This document shows, one piece after another, positions 1 to 9,022 of a stretch of DNA of 64,000 nt (position 1 is the first letter of the stretch; each line of letters starts with the position of its first letter). Source of the stretch: Rummeliibacillus pycnus. GTDB taxonomy: Bacteria; Bacillota; Bacilli; Bacillales_A; Planococcaceae. The notes beneath the pieces are model-generated. The model was not told the origin of the DNA and did no database searches. It was given only the letters and a program-made list of their open reading frames with translations. The stretch covers positions 1,688,423 through 1,752,422 of the forward strand of contig NZ_KZ614145.1 of assembly GCF_002884495.1 (NCBI RefSeq). The letters are read 5' to 3'. Made by a program: the position numbers and the translations under genes.

Positions 1-930
1 GATTCAGAAATTATGCGTTTCTGCCAAGCTTTCATGACAGAGTTACATAAATATATTGGACCAGATGTAGACGTACCAGCTGGTGATATCGGTGTAGGAG
101 CTCGTGAAATTGGTTTCTTATTTGGTCAATACAACCGAATCCGAGGAGCATATGAACCTGGTGTAATCACTGGTAAACTACCTCGCTTTGGTGGGTCATT
201 AGCACGTAAAGAGGCTACTGGCTATGGTTGTGTCTACTTCGTTCAAGAAATGTTAAAAGAAATTGATATGACATTCGATGGTGCAACTGTTGTCGTATCC
301 GGTTCGGGTAACGTTTCAACATATGCAATTGAAAAAGCACAACAATTAGGTGCAAAAGTAGTTGCATGTTCTGATTCTAACGGTTATATTTATGATCCGA
401 ATGGAATCAATTTAGATACAGTTAAAGAAATTAAAGAAGTACGTCACGGTCGTATTAAAGAATATGTTGAAGCACATCCAGATGCAACTTATAAAGAAGG
501 GTGTATTGGCATTTGGACAATTCCATGTGACATTGCACTTCCATGTGCAACACAAAATGAAATCGATGAAGAATCAGCAAAAATTCTTGTAAAAAATGGT
601 GTGAAAGCAGTTGGTGAAGGTGCGAATATGCCATCAACATTGCAAGCAATTAATGTTTATTTTGAAAATGATGTATTATTTGCTCCTGCCAAAGCAGCGA
701 ATGCAGGTGGTGTAGCTGTTTCCGCTTTAGAAATGGCGCAAAATAGCATGCGCTTATTCTGGACTTTCGAGGAAGTAGATCAAAAACTTCATGACATCAT
801 GAAATCAATTTATCAAAATAGTGTTGAAGCAGCGAAAGAATTTGGACATGAAGGAAATCTGTTAATTGGTGCAAATATTGCAGGTTTCATTAAAGTTGCA
901 GATGCTATGATTGCACAAGGCGTTATTTAA
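1..930 (+). CDS. gdhA: NADP-type glutamate dehydrogenase, 5'-truncated by window edge
   Basis: This is the C-terminal two thirds of a hexameric glutamate dehydrogenase, which interconverts 2-oxoglutarate plus ammonia and glutamate in the cytoplasm. The frame is open from base 1, so the true start lies outside the window; the ATG at 13 is internal. Visible family landmarks are DVPAGDIGVG, the run GGSLARKEATGYG, the Rossmann motif SGSGNV, and the C-terminal ANAGGV and GANIAGFIKVADAM. These match the roughly 450-residue NADP-dependent GdhA class (as in E. coli) better than the shorter RocG/GudB class; this comparison is from memory. A strong terminator follows directly, so it is the last gene of its transcript. 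Confidence 0.93.
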   Translation, partial: DSEIMRFCQAFMTELHKYIGPDVDVPAGDIGVGAREIGFLFGQYNRIRGAYEPGVITGKLPRFGGSLARKEATGYGCVYFVQEMLKEIDMTFDGATVVVSGSGNVSTYAIEKAQQLGAKVVACSDSNGYIYDPNGINLDTVKEIKEVRHGRIKEYVEAHPDATYKEGCIGIWTIPCDIALPCATQNEIDEESAKILVKNGVKAVGEGANMPSTLQAINVYFENDVLFAPAKAANAGGVAVSALEMAQNSMRLFWTFEEVDQKLHDIMKSIYQNSVEAAKEFGHEGNLLIGANIAGFIKVADAMIAQGVI

Positions 931-949
931 TTGAATCGACGGTCTTTCA

Positions 950-986
950 AAAACAGTAAATCCTTATGGGTTTACTGTTTTTTTCG
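950..986 (+). terminator. Intrinsic terminator after gdhA
   Basis: The arms AACAGTAAATCC and GG-GTTTACTGTT form a hairpin with a four-base loop, followed by a T-run, 20 bases after the gdhA stop codon. Confidence 0.85.
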
Positions 987-1080
987 TTTATATATATCTA
1001 TTTGTACTATTTTTCCTTTTTTTAAGATATTTCTCACTATTTTTATTAGCAATAAATTACAATAGCATTGAAATGGGGGA

Positions 1081-1773
1081 ATGAAAATGGAATTGATTTA
1101 CGAAGGGAAAACAAAGGATGTATTTAAATTTGATGAGGATCATTTAGTATTACAGTTTAAAGATGATGTTACCGGTGAAAACGGGATATTTGATCCTGGT
1201 GCAAATACTGTTGGTTTAACAATCGAAGGTGCAGGTCGCGCAGGTCTTAGTTTATCGACATTCTTTTATAAAAGACTTAATGCTATCGATGTTCCAACAC
1301 ATTTTATTTCTTCAAACATTGATAAAGCTACAATGACTGTAAAACCTGCAACTGTTTTCGGCAAAGGGTTAGAAGTTATTTGTCGTTTTCGTGCAGATGG
1401 AAGTTTTTTAAGACGTTATGGCGCTTATGTTGAAGAAGGCCAAAAACTAAACTCTTTTGTTGAAGTAACGATAAAGGACGATGAACGTCAAGACCCACCT
1501 ATTTCAAAAGATGCACTAGTAATGCTAGGCATTCTAAGTGAAGAAGAATATGAAGTATTAAAACAGCATACCATTGACATTTCAAATTTTGTAAGAACTG
1601 AATTAGCGAAAAAAGGGTTGACTCTACATGATATTAAATTGGAATTTGGCCGTGATGCAAAAACAGGTGAAATCTTATTAATTGATGAAGTATCTGGTGG
1701 CAACATGAGAGTATATAAAGACATTGAATTCGTTGAACCATTACAACTTGCAAAAATTATGTTAACAAAATAA
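1081..1773 (+). CDS. purC: SAICAR synthase-like protein (divergent PurC paralogue)
   Basis: This 230-residue protein belongs to the SAICAR synthetase fold, which couples aspartate to CAIR with ATP in purine synthesis. Matching blocks are LIYEGKTKDVF at the N-terminus, a KDD block near residue 27, CRFRADGSFLRRYG in the middle, and DIKLEFGRD followed by LIDEVSGGNMR near the C-terminus. The last block differs from the SPDTCR-type signature I remember for canonical PurC. The gene stands alone with its own terminator, not inside a pur operon, so it may be an accessory enzyme or a variant with another substrate. The start has a good Shine-Dalgarno (GGGGGA), although it sits close to the ATG. Confidence 0.8.
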   Translation: MKMELIYEGKTKDVFKFDEDHLVLQFKDDVTGENGIFDPGANTVGLTIEGAGRAGLSLSTFFYKRLNAIDVPTHFISSNIDKATMTVKPATVFGKGLEVICRFRADGSFLRRYGAYVEEGQKLNSFVEVTIKDDERQDPPISKDALVMLGILSEEEYEVLKQHTIDISNFVRTELAKKGLTLHDIKLEFGRDAKTGEILLIDEVSGGNMRVYKDIEFVEPLQLAKIMLTK

Positions 1774-1778
1774 AAATC

Positions 1779-1817
1779 AAAGCCTACCGATAAAGATACC
1801 ATCGCTAGGCTTTTTTG
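1779..1817 (+). terminator. Intrinsic terminator after purC-like gene
   Basis: The arms AAGCCTA...CGAT and ATCG...TAGGCTT flank a short loop and run into TTTTTT, six bases after the stop codon. Confidence 0.85.
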
Positions 1818-1906
1818 CGCCTTGATTTATCTGAAATATTTTACTTTACAAAATATACGATTTATAATGAAAATAATTCGTATTACGTAATAAAGGAGTG
1901 TTTCAA

Positions 1907-3721
1907 TTGATAGATAATATATTAAAACGTCAAGATGTCCCAGTCACTGAGACATGGGATTTATCAGATCTTGTTCCAAATGAAGAAGCTTATCATCAAG
2001 GCATTAATAAAATTCTTGAAGATGCGAAAAACTTAAACTCTAAATATCAAGGGCATATAACAGATGCTGAGCAAATTGTAAATGTTATTTCTGATTATGA
2101 AGCTTTAGTTGAATCAATTATTCCATATGGCTCATTTGTAGAACTAGATCTTGAAGTCGATCAAACAAATGATGTTGCACAAATTCGTAAGAGTAAATTT
2201 GCTTCCATTTCATCTCAAATCGCTAGTTTAGTATCATTTGTACATAGCGAAATTTTAGAATTACCTACTGAATTATTAGAACAAGCCATTCAATTATCAC
2301 CAAATTATACGCACTATATAAATCGCTTAATCGATAAAAAAGCCCATCAATTACATCCCGAAGTTGAAAAAACATTAGCTGCTCTTGGTTCTACCTTTGA
2401 TGCCGCTTATGGTTTGTACAATACGACAAAATTAGTTGATATGAAATTTGAAAATTTCACTGTGGGTGATAAAAGTTATCCTTTAAGTTATAACCTTTTT
2501 GAAGGAGATTGGGAATTAGAAACAGATTCTGCGGTTCGTCGTGAAGCTTTTAAAGCTTTTTCAAAAAAACTTGCTGATTATCAACATACTACCGCTAAAA
2601 CCTATAACACTCATGTTCAAACAGAAAAAACAATAGCTGATTTACGTGGTTATGATTCTGTAATTGATTACTTATTATTCGACCAAGAGGTTGATCGTGA
2701 TCTATATAATCGTCAAATTGATATTATCATGAAGGAATTAGCACCTCATATGCGCCGTTATGCGAAACTTCTACAAAAAGAACATCATTTAGATAAAATG
2801 ACTTTCGCTGATTTAAAAATTTCACTTGATCCAAATTATGAACCATCTATTACAATCGAAGAATCTCGCGATTATATGAAAAAAGCACTTGGCGTTATGG
2901 GTGAAGATTATTTAGACATGATAGACCATGCATTTGAAGATCGCTGGATTGACTTTGCTAATAATGAAGGAAAATCTACTGGCGCATTTTGTTCTAGCCC
3001 TTACGGCTCTCATTCATACATTTTAATTTCTTGGACACAACGTATGAATGAAGTATTTGTTTTAGCACATGAACTTGGACATGCTGGACACTTTAGAAAT
3101 GCACATAAAAAACAATCTCTATTCAATAGTGAATCATCTACTTACTTCGTAGAGTCCCCATCCACTATGAATGAAATGCTGATGGCAAACTATTTATTGA
3201 AAAATTCAGATGATTTACGTTTCAAACGCTGGGTAATTGCAACAATTGTTGCCCGTACTTATTACCATAACTTTGTCACTCACCTTTTAGAAGCTGCATA
3301 TCAACGCAAAGTTTATGAACTAGTAGATGCTGGGGAAAGTATAAATGCATCCATTTTAAACAAGATAAAACGCTCAGTTTTAGAAGAATTCTGGGGAGAA
3401 GATGTAGAAATCAACGAAGGTGCAGAATTAACATGGATGCGCCAACCCCATTATTATATGGGGCTATACCCTTACACATATAGTGCTGGACTAACAATCT
3501 CTACTCAAGTTTCGCAACGTATTTTGCATGAAGGACAACCTGCAGTAGATGACTGGTTAAAAGTTCTTCAAGCTGGAGGTACAAAAACACCTGTAGAATT
3601 GGCTCAAATGGCTGGTGTCGATATAACAACAGACAAACCACTACAGGATACAATCGCCTATATTGGCTCATTAATCGAGCAATTAGAAGAATTAACCGAG
3701 AAAATTCATCAAGCTAAATAA
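1907..3721 (+). CDS. pepF: Oligoendopeptidase F (M3 zinc metallopeptidase)
   Basis: The 604-residue length and layout match PepF, a cytoplasmic M3-family oligopeptidase that trims peptides of roughly 7-17 residues. The zinc site HELGHAGH lies around residue 387, with a downstream glutamate in the FVESPSTMNEML block. The C-terminal WMRQPHYYMGLYPYTYSAG segment is typical of the family. I start it at the TTG at 1907, because AAAGGAG ends nine bases upstream. The frame extends to a GTG at 1898, but that codon lies inside the Shine-Dalgarno itself. It appears to be monocistronic, with a terminator directly downstream. Confidence 0.93.
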   Translation: MIDNILKRQDVPVTETWDLSDLVPNEEAYHQGINKILEDAKNLNSKYQGHITDAEQIVNVISDYEALVESIIPYGSFVELDLEVDQTNDVAQIRKSKFASISSQIASLVSFVHSEILELPTELLEQAIQLSPNYTHYINRLIDKKAHQLHPEVEKTLAALGSTFDAAYGLYNTTKLVDMKFENFTVGDKSYPLSYNLFEGDWELETDSAVRREAFKAFSKKLADYQHTTAKTYNTHVQTEKTIADLRGYDSVIDYLLFDQEVDRDLYNRQIDIIMKELAPHMRRYAKLLQKEHHLDKMTFADLKISLDPNYEPSITIEESRDYMKKALGVMGEDYLDMIDHAFEDRWIDFANNEGKSTGAFCSSPYGSHSYILISWTQRMNEVFVLAHELGHAGHFRNAHKKQSLFNSESSTYFVESPSTMNEMLMANYLLKNSDDLRFKRWVIATIVARTYYHNFVTHLLEAAYQRKVYELVDAGESINASILNKIKRSVLEEFWGEDVEINEGAELTWMRQPHYYMGLYPYTYSAGLTISTQVSQRILHEGQPAVDDWLKVLQAGGTKTPVELAQMAGVDITTDKPLQDTIAYIGSLIEQLEELTEKIHQAK

Positions 3722-3744
3722 TCCGAGACATTTTTATAAGAAAT

Positions 3745-3788
3745 AAAAAAGGCGTATTGAACAGAAATTGCTTCAATACGCTTTTTTA
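3745..3788. terminator. Bidirectional terminator between pepF and the terC gene
   Basis: The arms GGCGTATTGAA and TTCAATACGC are flanked by A-runs on the left and T-runs on the right, so the hairpin can stop transcripts converging from pepF and the opposite-strand TerC gene. Confidence 0.85.
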
Positions 3789-3870
3789 CATTTTTGGGTT
3801 TTCATTTTATAAACTTTATCGCTATTTAGTAATGCTCATAACTAATTCTACCCTTATAAAAAACAACATT

Positions 3871-4545
3871 TTACTTTCTGATATTTCTTACTTGGCGATT
3901 TTTAGCCCATACCCCTACTATGATTAGTAAAGCCATACTTACAATTGGGATAAGATGTGCCATCATTGGGAATGTAGCTTCCACAAGACGATGGCCGTAT
4001 TTATCATCTACAATCATTGTCCCTGCAGTGTATGCAATTAATAGAGCACCAATCCAAATAAGAATTGGGAACTTCTCCATTAACTTAATAATAATTTGAC
4101 TACCAAATACGATTAAAGGAATACTTACAAGTAAACCTAATGCGACAAGACCCATATGGCCATTTGCAACACCTGCGATCGCAAGAACATTATCTAAACT
4201 CATGACAAAGTCTGCAACGATAATGGTACGAACTGCTGCGAATAAGTTATTCCCACTTTTAACATCTGGATCTTCTTCACCTGATTTTAATAAATCAAAT
4301 GCAATATAGAATAATAATAGGCCACCTACAACTTTTACAAATGGTATTTGTAAAAGCCAGACAGCGATAAATGTTAAGACTATTCTTAAACCGATGGCAC
4401 CGCCTGTACCAATTAAAATTGCTTTTTTACGTTGGTTTTTTGCTAAATTACGGCATGCAAGCGCTATTACCACTGCATTGTCTCCACTTAGAACAATATC
4501 TAACAAAATAATTGAAACTATTTTTGCTAGGAATGTTGCATCCAT
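3871..4545 (-). CDS. TerC-family integral membrane protein (YjbE-like)
   Basis: This 224-residue membrane protein has about seven hydrophobic segments and the TerC signature DIVLSGDNAVVIALACR near residue 16, with a second acidic block DFVMSLDNVLAIAG near residue 112. TerC proteins are linked to metal handling; Bacillus YceF/YkoY-type members are implicated in manganese export and in loading secreted enzymes. Which role this member has cannot be read from sequence. The start carries GGGAG seven bases upstream. It is a single gene, divergent from hmp. Confidence 0.9.
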   Translation of the reverse strand: MDATFLAKIVSIILLDIVLSGDNAVVIALACRNLAKNQRKKAILIGTGGAIGLRIVLTFIAVWLLQIPFVKVVGGLLLFYIAFDLLKSGEEDPDVKSGNNLFAAVRTIIVADFVMSLDNVLAIAGVANGHMGLVALGLLVSIPLIVFGSQIIIKLMEKFPILIWIGALLIAYTAGTMIVDDKYGHRLVEATFPMMAHLIPIVSMALLIIVGVWAKNRQVRNIRK

Positions 4546-4821
4546 TTATTCTCCCACTTTCTAAAAATGCTATCTTGTATAATTCTACTCTTTTCCAATG
4601 AAATTTAAAGCGAAAACTTTGTTTTTGTAGGATAATTTTCATTTTTCCCTTTGATTTTAATTATTTCTCTCAGTCAATGTACGATTTCAGAATTTGATTT
4701 ATGCTTATAATTTTTTCAATCTTTATGAGACGTATTATTTTTACCTTTTTGTTAAAACTGTATTTTAGTTATAGCTTTTCCTCTGTAATAACTTCATTTT
4801 GTAGTAGAAAGGAAAAAATTT

Positions 4822-6000
4822 ATGCTCTCACAAGAAACGATGAATATTATTAAATCCACTGCTCCTGTTTTAGAAGTGCATGGTAAAGAAATTACAACTG
4901 TTTTTTATAAAAAATTATTTGAATCTCATCCTGAATTATTAAATATTTTTAATCAAACAAACCAACGTAAAGGACGCCAACAATTAGCTTTAGCAAATAC
5001 GGTTTATGCAGCTGCTGTTCATATTGAAAACCTCTCTGAGATTATGCCTGTTGTTAAACAAGTTGCTGAGAAACACCGAAGTCTTGGAATCAAGCCCGAA
5101 TATTATCCAATTGTGGGTGAAAACTTATTAAAAGCTATTAAAGAAGTTTTAGGAGATGCAGCAACACCTGAAATTATGAATGCATGGACTGAAGCATATG
5201 GTGTTCTTGCTGATGCATTTATTTCAACAGAGGAAACTTTATATAAAGAAGCAGAAAATAAATCTGGTGGTTGGCGATTCTTTAAGGACTTCACATTAGT
5301 TGATAAAGTCCCGGAAAATAAATTAGTTACTTCATTTTACTTAAAACCAGCCGATGGTGCACCTCTTCCAGATTATAAACCTGGACAATATATAACTGTA
5401 CATGTAACGATTCCAGGAGAAAAATATACACATAATCGGCAATATAGTTTATCAAAGGCATATGACGGTGAAAGCTATCGAATTTCAGTTAAACGTGAAG
5501 TCGTAAATGAACCAGTTGGTATCGTATCAAACTATTTACATGATCATCTTAATATTGGTGACACATTACCGATTAGTGCGCCAGCAGGTGTCTTTTTCCT
5601 TCAATCCAAACCCGATACGCCTGTTACATTTTTAGCTGGCGGTATTGGTATTACTCCTCTAATGAGCATGTTACAAACAGCAGTAAAGCAACATCATGCA
5701 CCTCTTCATTTTGTACAAAGTGTTAATACTCCAGATTTACTTGTATTTAGTAAACCTTTACATGATCTAGCACATGAACACGCTAATTTAAATTATTTTG
5801 AAATTATTACCGAGACAGATGGCTATATCTCAAAGGAATTTTTAGAAAAACAAGTGGACCCATCAAGTGATGTTTATTTGTGTGGGCCAGTACCATTTAT
5901 GCTTGCAATGATTAAGCATTTACTTGTCATCGGCATTTCCAAAGATCATATCTACTATGAATTCTTCGGCCCTTCAATGGCGCTTGATATTGAAACTTAG
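4822..6000 (+). CDS. hmp: Flavohemoprotein, nitric oxide dioxygenase
   Basis: Hmp converts nitric oxide to nitrate using oxygen and NAD(P)H and is the main bacterial NO detoxification enzyme. Residues 1-140 are a globin domain with the proximal-histidine segment AEKHRSLGIKPEYY. Residues 150-260 are the FAD domain with RQYSLS. The C-terminal NAD domain carries LAGGIGITPLMSML and YLCGPVPFM. The 392-residue length fits the family. AAAGGA provides the Shine-Dalgarno, about ten bases before the ATG. Homologues are often controlled by NsrR or ResDE, but I could not find a convincing NsrR palindrome in the upstream 270 bases. Confidence 0.95.
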   Translation: MLSQETMNIIKSTAPVLEVHGKEITTVFYKKLFESHPELLNIFNQTNQRKGRQQLALANTVYAAAVHIENLSEIMPVVKQVAEKHRSLGIKPEYYPIVGENLLKAIKEVLGDAATPEIMNAWTEAYGVLADAFISTEETLYKEAENKSGGWRFFKDFTLVDKVPENKLVTSFYLKPADGAPLPDYKPGQYITVHVTIPGEKYTHNRQYSLSKAYDGESYRISVKREVVNEPVGIVSNYLHDHLNIGDTLPISAPAGVFFLQSKPDTPVTFLAGGIGITPLMSMLQTAVKQHHAPLHFVQSVNTPDLLVFSKPLHDLAHEHANLNYFEIITETDGYISKEFLEKQVDPSSDVYLCGPVPFMLAMIKHLLVIGISKDHIYYEFFGPSMALDIET

Positions 6001-6037
6001 GTTAAAATCTCTAGTTAATAAGAATTTCAATAAATTA

Positions 6038-6086
6038 AATAACCAATTATATGTAATTATAAAATTACAATAATTGGTTATTTTTT
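6038..6086 (+). terminator. Intrinsic terminator after hmp
   Basis: The arms AATAACCAATTAT and ATAATTGGTTATT enclose a smaller inner pairing (GTAATT/AATTAC) and end in TTTTTT. Confidence 0.85.
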
Positions 6087-6182
6087 AAACTAAAACAGGA
6101 TTTAAAGTAAGCGAAAAACGAAAAAGACTTTGCTAAGAAGAAAACAAGAATAGATTGGTACCCTTCAATGCATATCCAAAAT

Positions 6183-7133
6183 TTAAAATGTTTTAGGATA
6201 ACTTTTTACTTTTTCAACTGCTGCTAATAATTTATCTGTAACGATTTGTGATTCATCAATATGTTTTCTTAATACAGAATGCGTTTCATCAAAAATTGAA
6301 GTGGTCGTTATAAACTTATTCATAATATCTTCATTAGAAATTTTTTGATTTTCAATAAAACTTAAAAGTTCATTTATCCCCTTCTGTACGGAAGAGATTT
6401 TTTGAAGTAATACATTCATTTCCCGTGACGTATTTGAACTTGTTTTAACGCCTTCTGTCACAAGGCGAAGATTTTCCTGATTATCTTCATAAGCTTCTTT
6501 AATTTGTTCTTGAATTTTTTTCGTTAATAATGAAATATCCTCTGTGCTTTTTTTGGTACTTTCTGCAAGGTTTCGTACTTCATTTGCAACAACTGAGAAT
6601 CCTTTACCATGTTCCCCTGCTCTAGCAGCTTCAATAGATGCATTCAAAGCCAACAAATTTGTTTGATTAGAAATATTACTAATTAGCTTAACGATATCTG
6701 CTACTTGTTTTGAGTTTTCACTTAATTCATTCATACTGACTGAAGTCTTCTTTGATTGTGTTCCTAAATAATCAATTAATTGCTTTACATCATCAACTGC
6801 TTTTTTACTTTCCACAGATAGTGTAACCATCGAATCAGAAGATGTGATTAATAATTTTCCTTCTTCAATAGTATTGTTAGAGATTTCAATTGAATCTTTT
6901 GTACTCTCTTCAACCTTCTTAAATTCCTTCAATATTTCTCCAACCATCTTGCCTAAAAGTGCATGTTGACTATTAACCACATCGTGTTGTTCTATTGTTG
7001 AAATTAAATCTTTATGTAATTCATTCAAAAAAATTTGAAATTTATCTTTCTCTTTATCTAATTTTGCATTTAACTCATCAATTTTAGCTTTAAAACGATT
7101 GATGTCCTGTTGTGATTTTGTTTTAGCAAACAT
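6183..7133 (-). CDS. Soluble methyl-accepting chemotaxis protein without a recognised sensor domain
   Basis: This 316-residue protein carries the conserved chemoreceptor signalling tip (residues about 150-200: [20 protein letters not shown] then [10 protein letters not shown]), which docks CheA and CheW. No membrane helix or known ligand domain is visible. The first 110 residues are predicted coiled coil starting with a lysine-rich helix. It is therefore a cytoplasmic transducer, perhaps sensing through its short N-terminal helices or joining a mixed array. The gene is isolated from other che genes, although a cheX gene lies 17 kb away. The Shine-Dalgarno (GGAGCG) is about ten bases from the ATG. 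Confidence 0.88.
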   Translation of the reverse strand: MFAKTKSQQDINRFKAKIDELNAKLDKEKDKFQIFLNELHKDLISTIEQHDVVNSQHALLGKMVGEILKEFKKVEESTKDSIEISNNTIEEGKLLITSSDSMVTLSVESKKAVDDVKQLIDYLGTQSKKTSVSMNELSENSKQVADIVKLISNISNQTNLLALNASIEAARAGEHGKGFSVVANEVRNLAESTKKSTEDISLLTKKIQEQIKEAYEDNQENLRLVTEGVKTSSNTSREMNVLLQKISSVQKGINELLSFIENQKISNEDIMNKFITTTSIFDETHSVLRKHIDESQIVTDKLLAAVEKVKSYPKTF

Positions 7134-7269
7134 GTATAATAACGCTCCTACTTAATAGTTTCTTTAACATATATTTATTATACATCTTTTAAGCTATTTT
7201 TAACACTGTTCCAAATTATGCTCTAATTTAAGAGGAATAGATAAAATATATCCATCTATTAAATCATTA

Positions 7270-7470
7270 TTAGTTACTCTTTTTTACTTTATTCTGTTTA
7301 ACTTGTATTAGCGTTACTAACTTAAAGGTTGTTGCTACAATATAACCAATAAAAATCATATAGCTAAAATACTTTTGCATTTGATTGTGAAAAATAATAT
7401 ACGTAATACATATTGTTAAGATCGTATACATAAGAATATCAAACCAAATTCTCTGTTCTTTATTCTCCAT
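7270..7470 (-). CDS. Small two-helix membrane protein, unknown
   Basis: This 66-residue protein has a charged N-terminus (MENKEQR), two hydrophobic helices around residues 11-27 and 36-54, and a lysine-rich C-terminal tail, giving a likely hairpin topology with both ends inside. AAGGGAG lies eight bases upstream of the ATG, which supports real translation. I do not recognise a family. It is monocistronic and divergent from the hydroxyacid dehydrogenase. Confidence 0.6.
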   Translation of the reverse strand: MENKEQRIWFDILMYTILTICITYIIFHNQMQKYFSYMIFIGYIVATTFKLVTLIQVKQNKVKKSN

Positions 7471-7629
7471 ATATCATTCTCCCTTCGCAAAAGGATTTAC
7501 TTTATAGGTAACAATACTCAATATATTCTACAAAATACATGTATATATCCTCCAGATATTTGGATTTTATACTCACTTTTTATATATACTTAATAGTAGA
7601 TTTACAATTTTACAGTGGAGGAGATTGTC

Positions 7630-8598
7630 ATGAAACCAAAACTCTTAATCTTAAGAGAAATTGAACATCATACAAAGGATTTATTATCGGAACACTTTGA
7701 TATCGAATACCACCCATCTTATTCTCTAGAAGAATTACAAAATTTAATACAAGATGCAGAAGCTTTGTTAACAATGGGAACCCTCATTGATGAAAATCTC
7801 ATAAAGAATGCTCCTAATCTAAAAATTGTAAGTAATATCAGTGTTGGCTACGATAATTTTGATACTCATGCAATGAAAAAAGCAGGAATTATAGGAACAC
7901 ATACTCCATACATTTTAAATGATAGTGTTGTAGATTTGACATTTGGTCTAATGATAGGTGCTGCGAGAAGAATTTCAGAACTGAATTCTGCAGTAAAAAG
8001 AGGACTTTGGACTGTAAAAAATGACATTAACTTTTACGGTTTAGATATTCATCATAAAAAATTAGGTATTATTGGTATGGGGCGAATTGGTGAAGACCTA
8101 GCAAAACGTGCAAAACTTGGATTTTTTATGGATGTTAGTTATCATAATCGTCATAAAAAACCTAACCTAGATGAAGAGAATATTATTTGGAAACCGTTGG
8201 ACCAGTTACTTCAAGAATCAGATTTTATTGTAATGCTTACTCCACTTACAGAAGAAACAAAATATATGATCGATGAAGCAAAATTCAAACAAATGAAAAA
8301 TACAGCTATATTTATTAATATGTCTAGAGGTGCTACAGTAGACGAAAAAGCATTATACAATGCATTAAAAAATAATGAAATCTACGCAGCTGCTTCAGAT
8401 GTTTTTGTAAAAGAGCCAGTTAATAAAGACAATCCCCTACTTCAATTAGACAACTTTACCGCTACTCCACATATAGGTTCAGCAAGTAAGGAAACAAGAA
8501 ATGACATGGCTCAACTAGCTGCAGAAAATCTAATTGAAGTTTTCATTAAAGGCAATCATCAAAATGTCGTACCAGAATTACAGTTTCTTGTTAAGTAA
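7630..8598 (+). CDS. D-isomer-specific 2-hydroxyacid dehydrogenase (glyoxylate/hydroxypyruvate reductase type)
   Basis: This is a 322-residue NAD(P)-dependent dehydrogenase of the D-2-hydroxyacid family. It shows the nucleotide fold GMGRIGEDLAKRA near residue 150, MSRGATVDEKAL near 240, and the catalytic His motif TPHIGSAS near 284. The sequence SNISVGYDNFD near residue 75 is the substrate-pocket block. It resembles the GhrB/YvcT group, which reduces glyoxylate, hydroxypyruvate or 2-ketogluconate; the exact substrate cannot be assigned. I use the ATG at 7630, because TGGAGGAG ends seven bases before it. A GTG at 7615 opens the frame but overlaps that ribosome site. Confidence 0.9.
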   Translation: MKPKLLILREIEHHTKDLLSEHFDIEYHPSYSLEELQNLIQDAEALLTMGTLIDENLIKNAPNLKIVSNISVGYDNFDTHAMKKAGIIGTHTPYILNDSVVDLTFGLMIGAARRISELNSAVKRGLWTVKNDINFYGLDIHHKKLGIIGMGRIGEDLAKRAKLGFFMDVSYHNRHKKPNLDEENIIWKPLDQLLQESDFIVMLTPLTEETKYMIDEAKFKQMKNTAIFINMSRGATVDEKALYNALKNNEIYAAASDVFVKEPVNKDNPLLQLDNFTATPHIGSASKETRNDMAQLAAENLIEVFIKGNHQNVVPELQFLVK

Positions 8599-8724
8599 TA
8601 CGATTGGATGCTACCGTCCGAGCTGTTTGCATCACATTCAACCTATAGTAAATTCTAATTGTGTTGTATACTAATAGGAGAACAAGTTGTTCAATCGAAT
8701 TTTCTTGTAAAGGACGTAACGATA

Positions 8725-8964
8725 ATGGATGCAAATAAAAGTACAAACAAAAATTCTGGTATGCTTACTGATGATGAATTAGCAGTATACGAGTTTGCAC
8801 TTCGTGATGAATTTAACGGTATGCATATTCCTTTAGAAAAACAGGAGTATTATCTTGAAAAAATTCTTAAAGCCAATGAAGAATGTATTTTACATTTAAG
8901 AAAAAAAGGCGCGATTGCGATTTCAAGAGAAGTCATAGAAGACGATAATATTTTCGGAGCATAG
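8725..8964 (+). CDS. Small conserved-looking hypothetical protein
   Basis: A 79-residue acidic, mostly helical soluble protein ends in EDDNIFGA. I do not recognise the family. AAAGGA lies ten bases upstream of the ATG at 8725; the frame is open further upstream to 8659, but that stretch has no ribosome site and a less protein-like composition. A bidirectional terminator follows, so the gene forms its own unit between the dehydrogenase and the opposite-strand antiporter. Confidence 0.55.
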   Translation: MDANKSTNKNSGMLTDDELAVYEFALRDEFNGMHIPLEKQEYYLEKILKANEECILHLRKKGAIAISREVIEDDNIFGA

Positions 8965-8978
8965 TATATAAAATCAAC

Positions 8979-9013
8979 AAAGGTCGAACAAGAAATATAT
9001 TGTTCGACCTTTT
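8979..9013. terminator. Bidirectional terminator between convergent genes
   Basis: The near-perfect arms AAAGGTCGAACA and TGTTCGACCTTT have a short A/T loop and flanking A- and T-runs, located between two convergent genes. Confidence 0.85.
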
Positions 9014-9022
9014 ACTAATGAT

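Noticed and set aside
4560-4821. NsrR or ResD operator upstream of hmp
   Set aside because: The region is AT-rich and gives weak partial matches only; no convincing palindrome.
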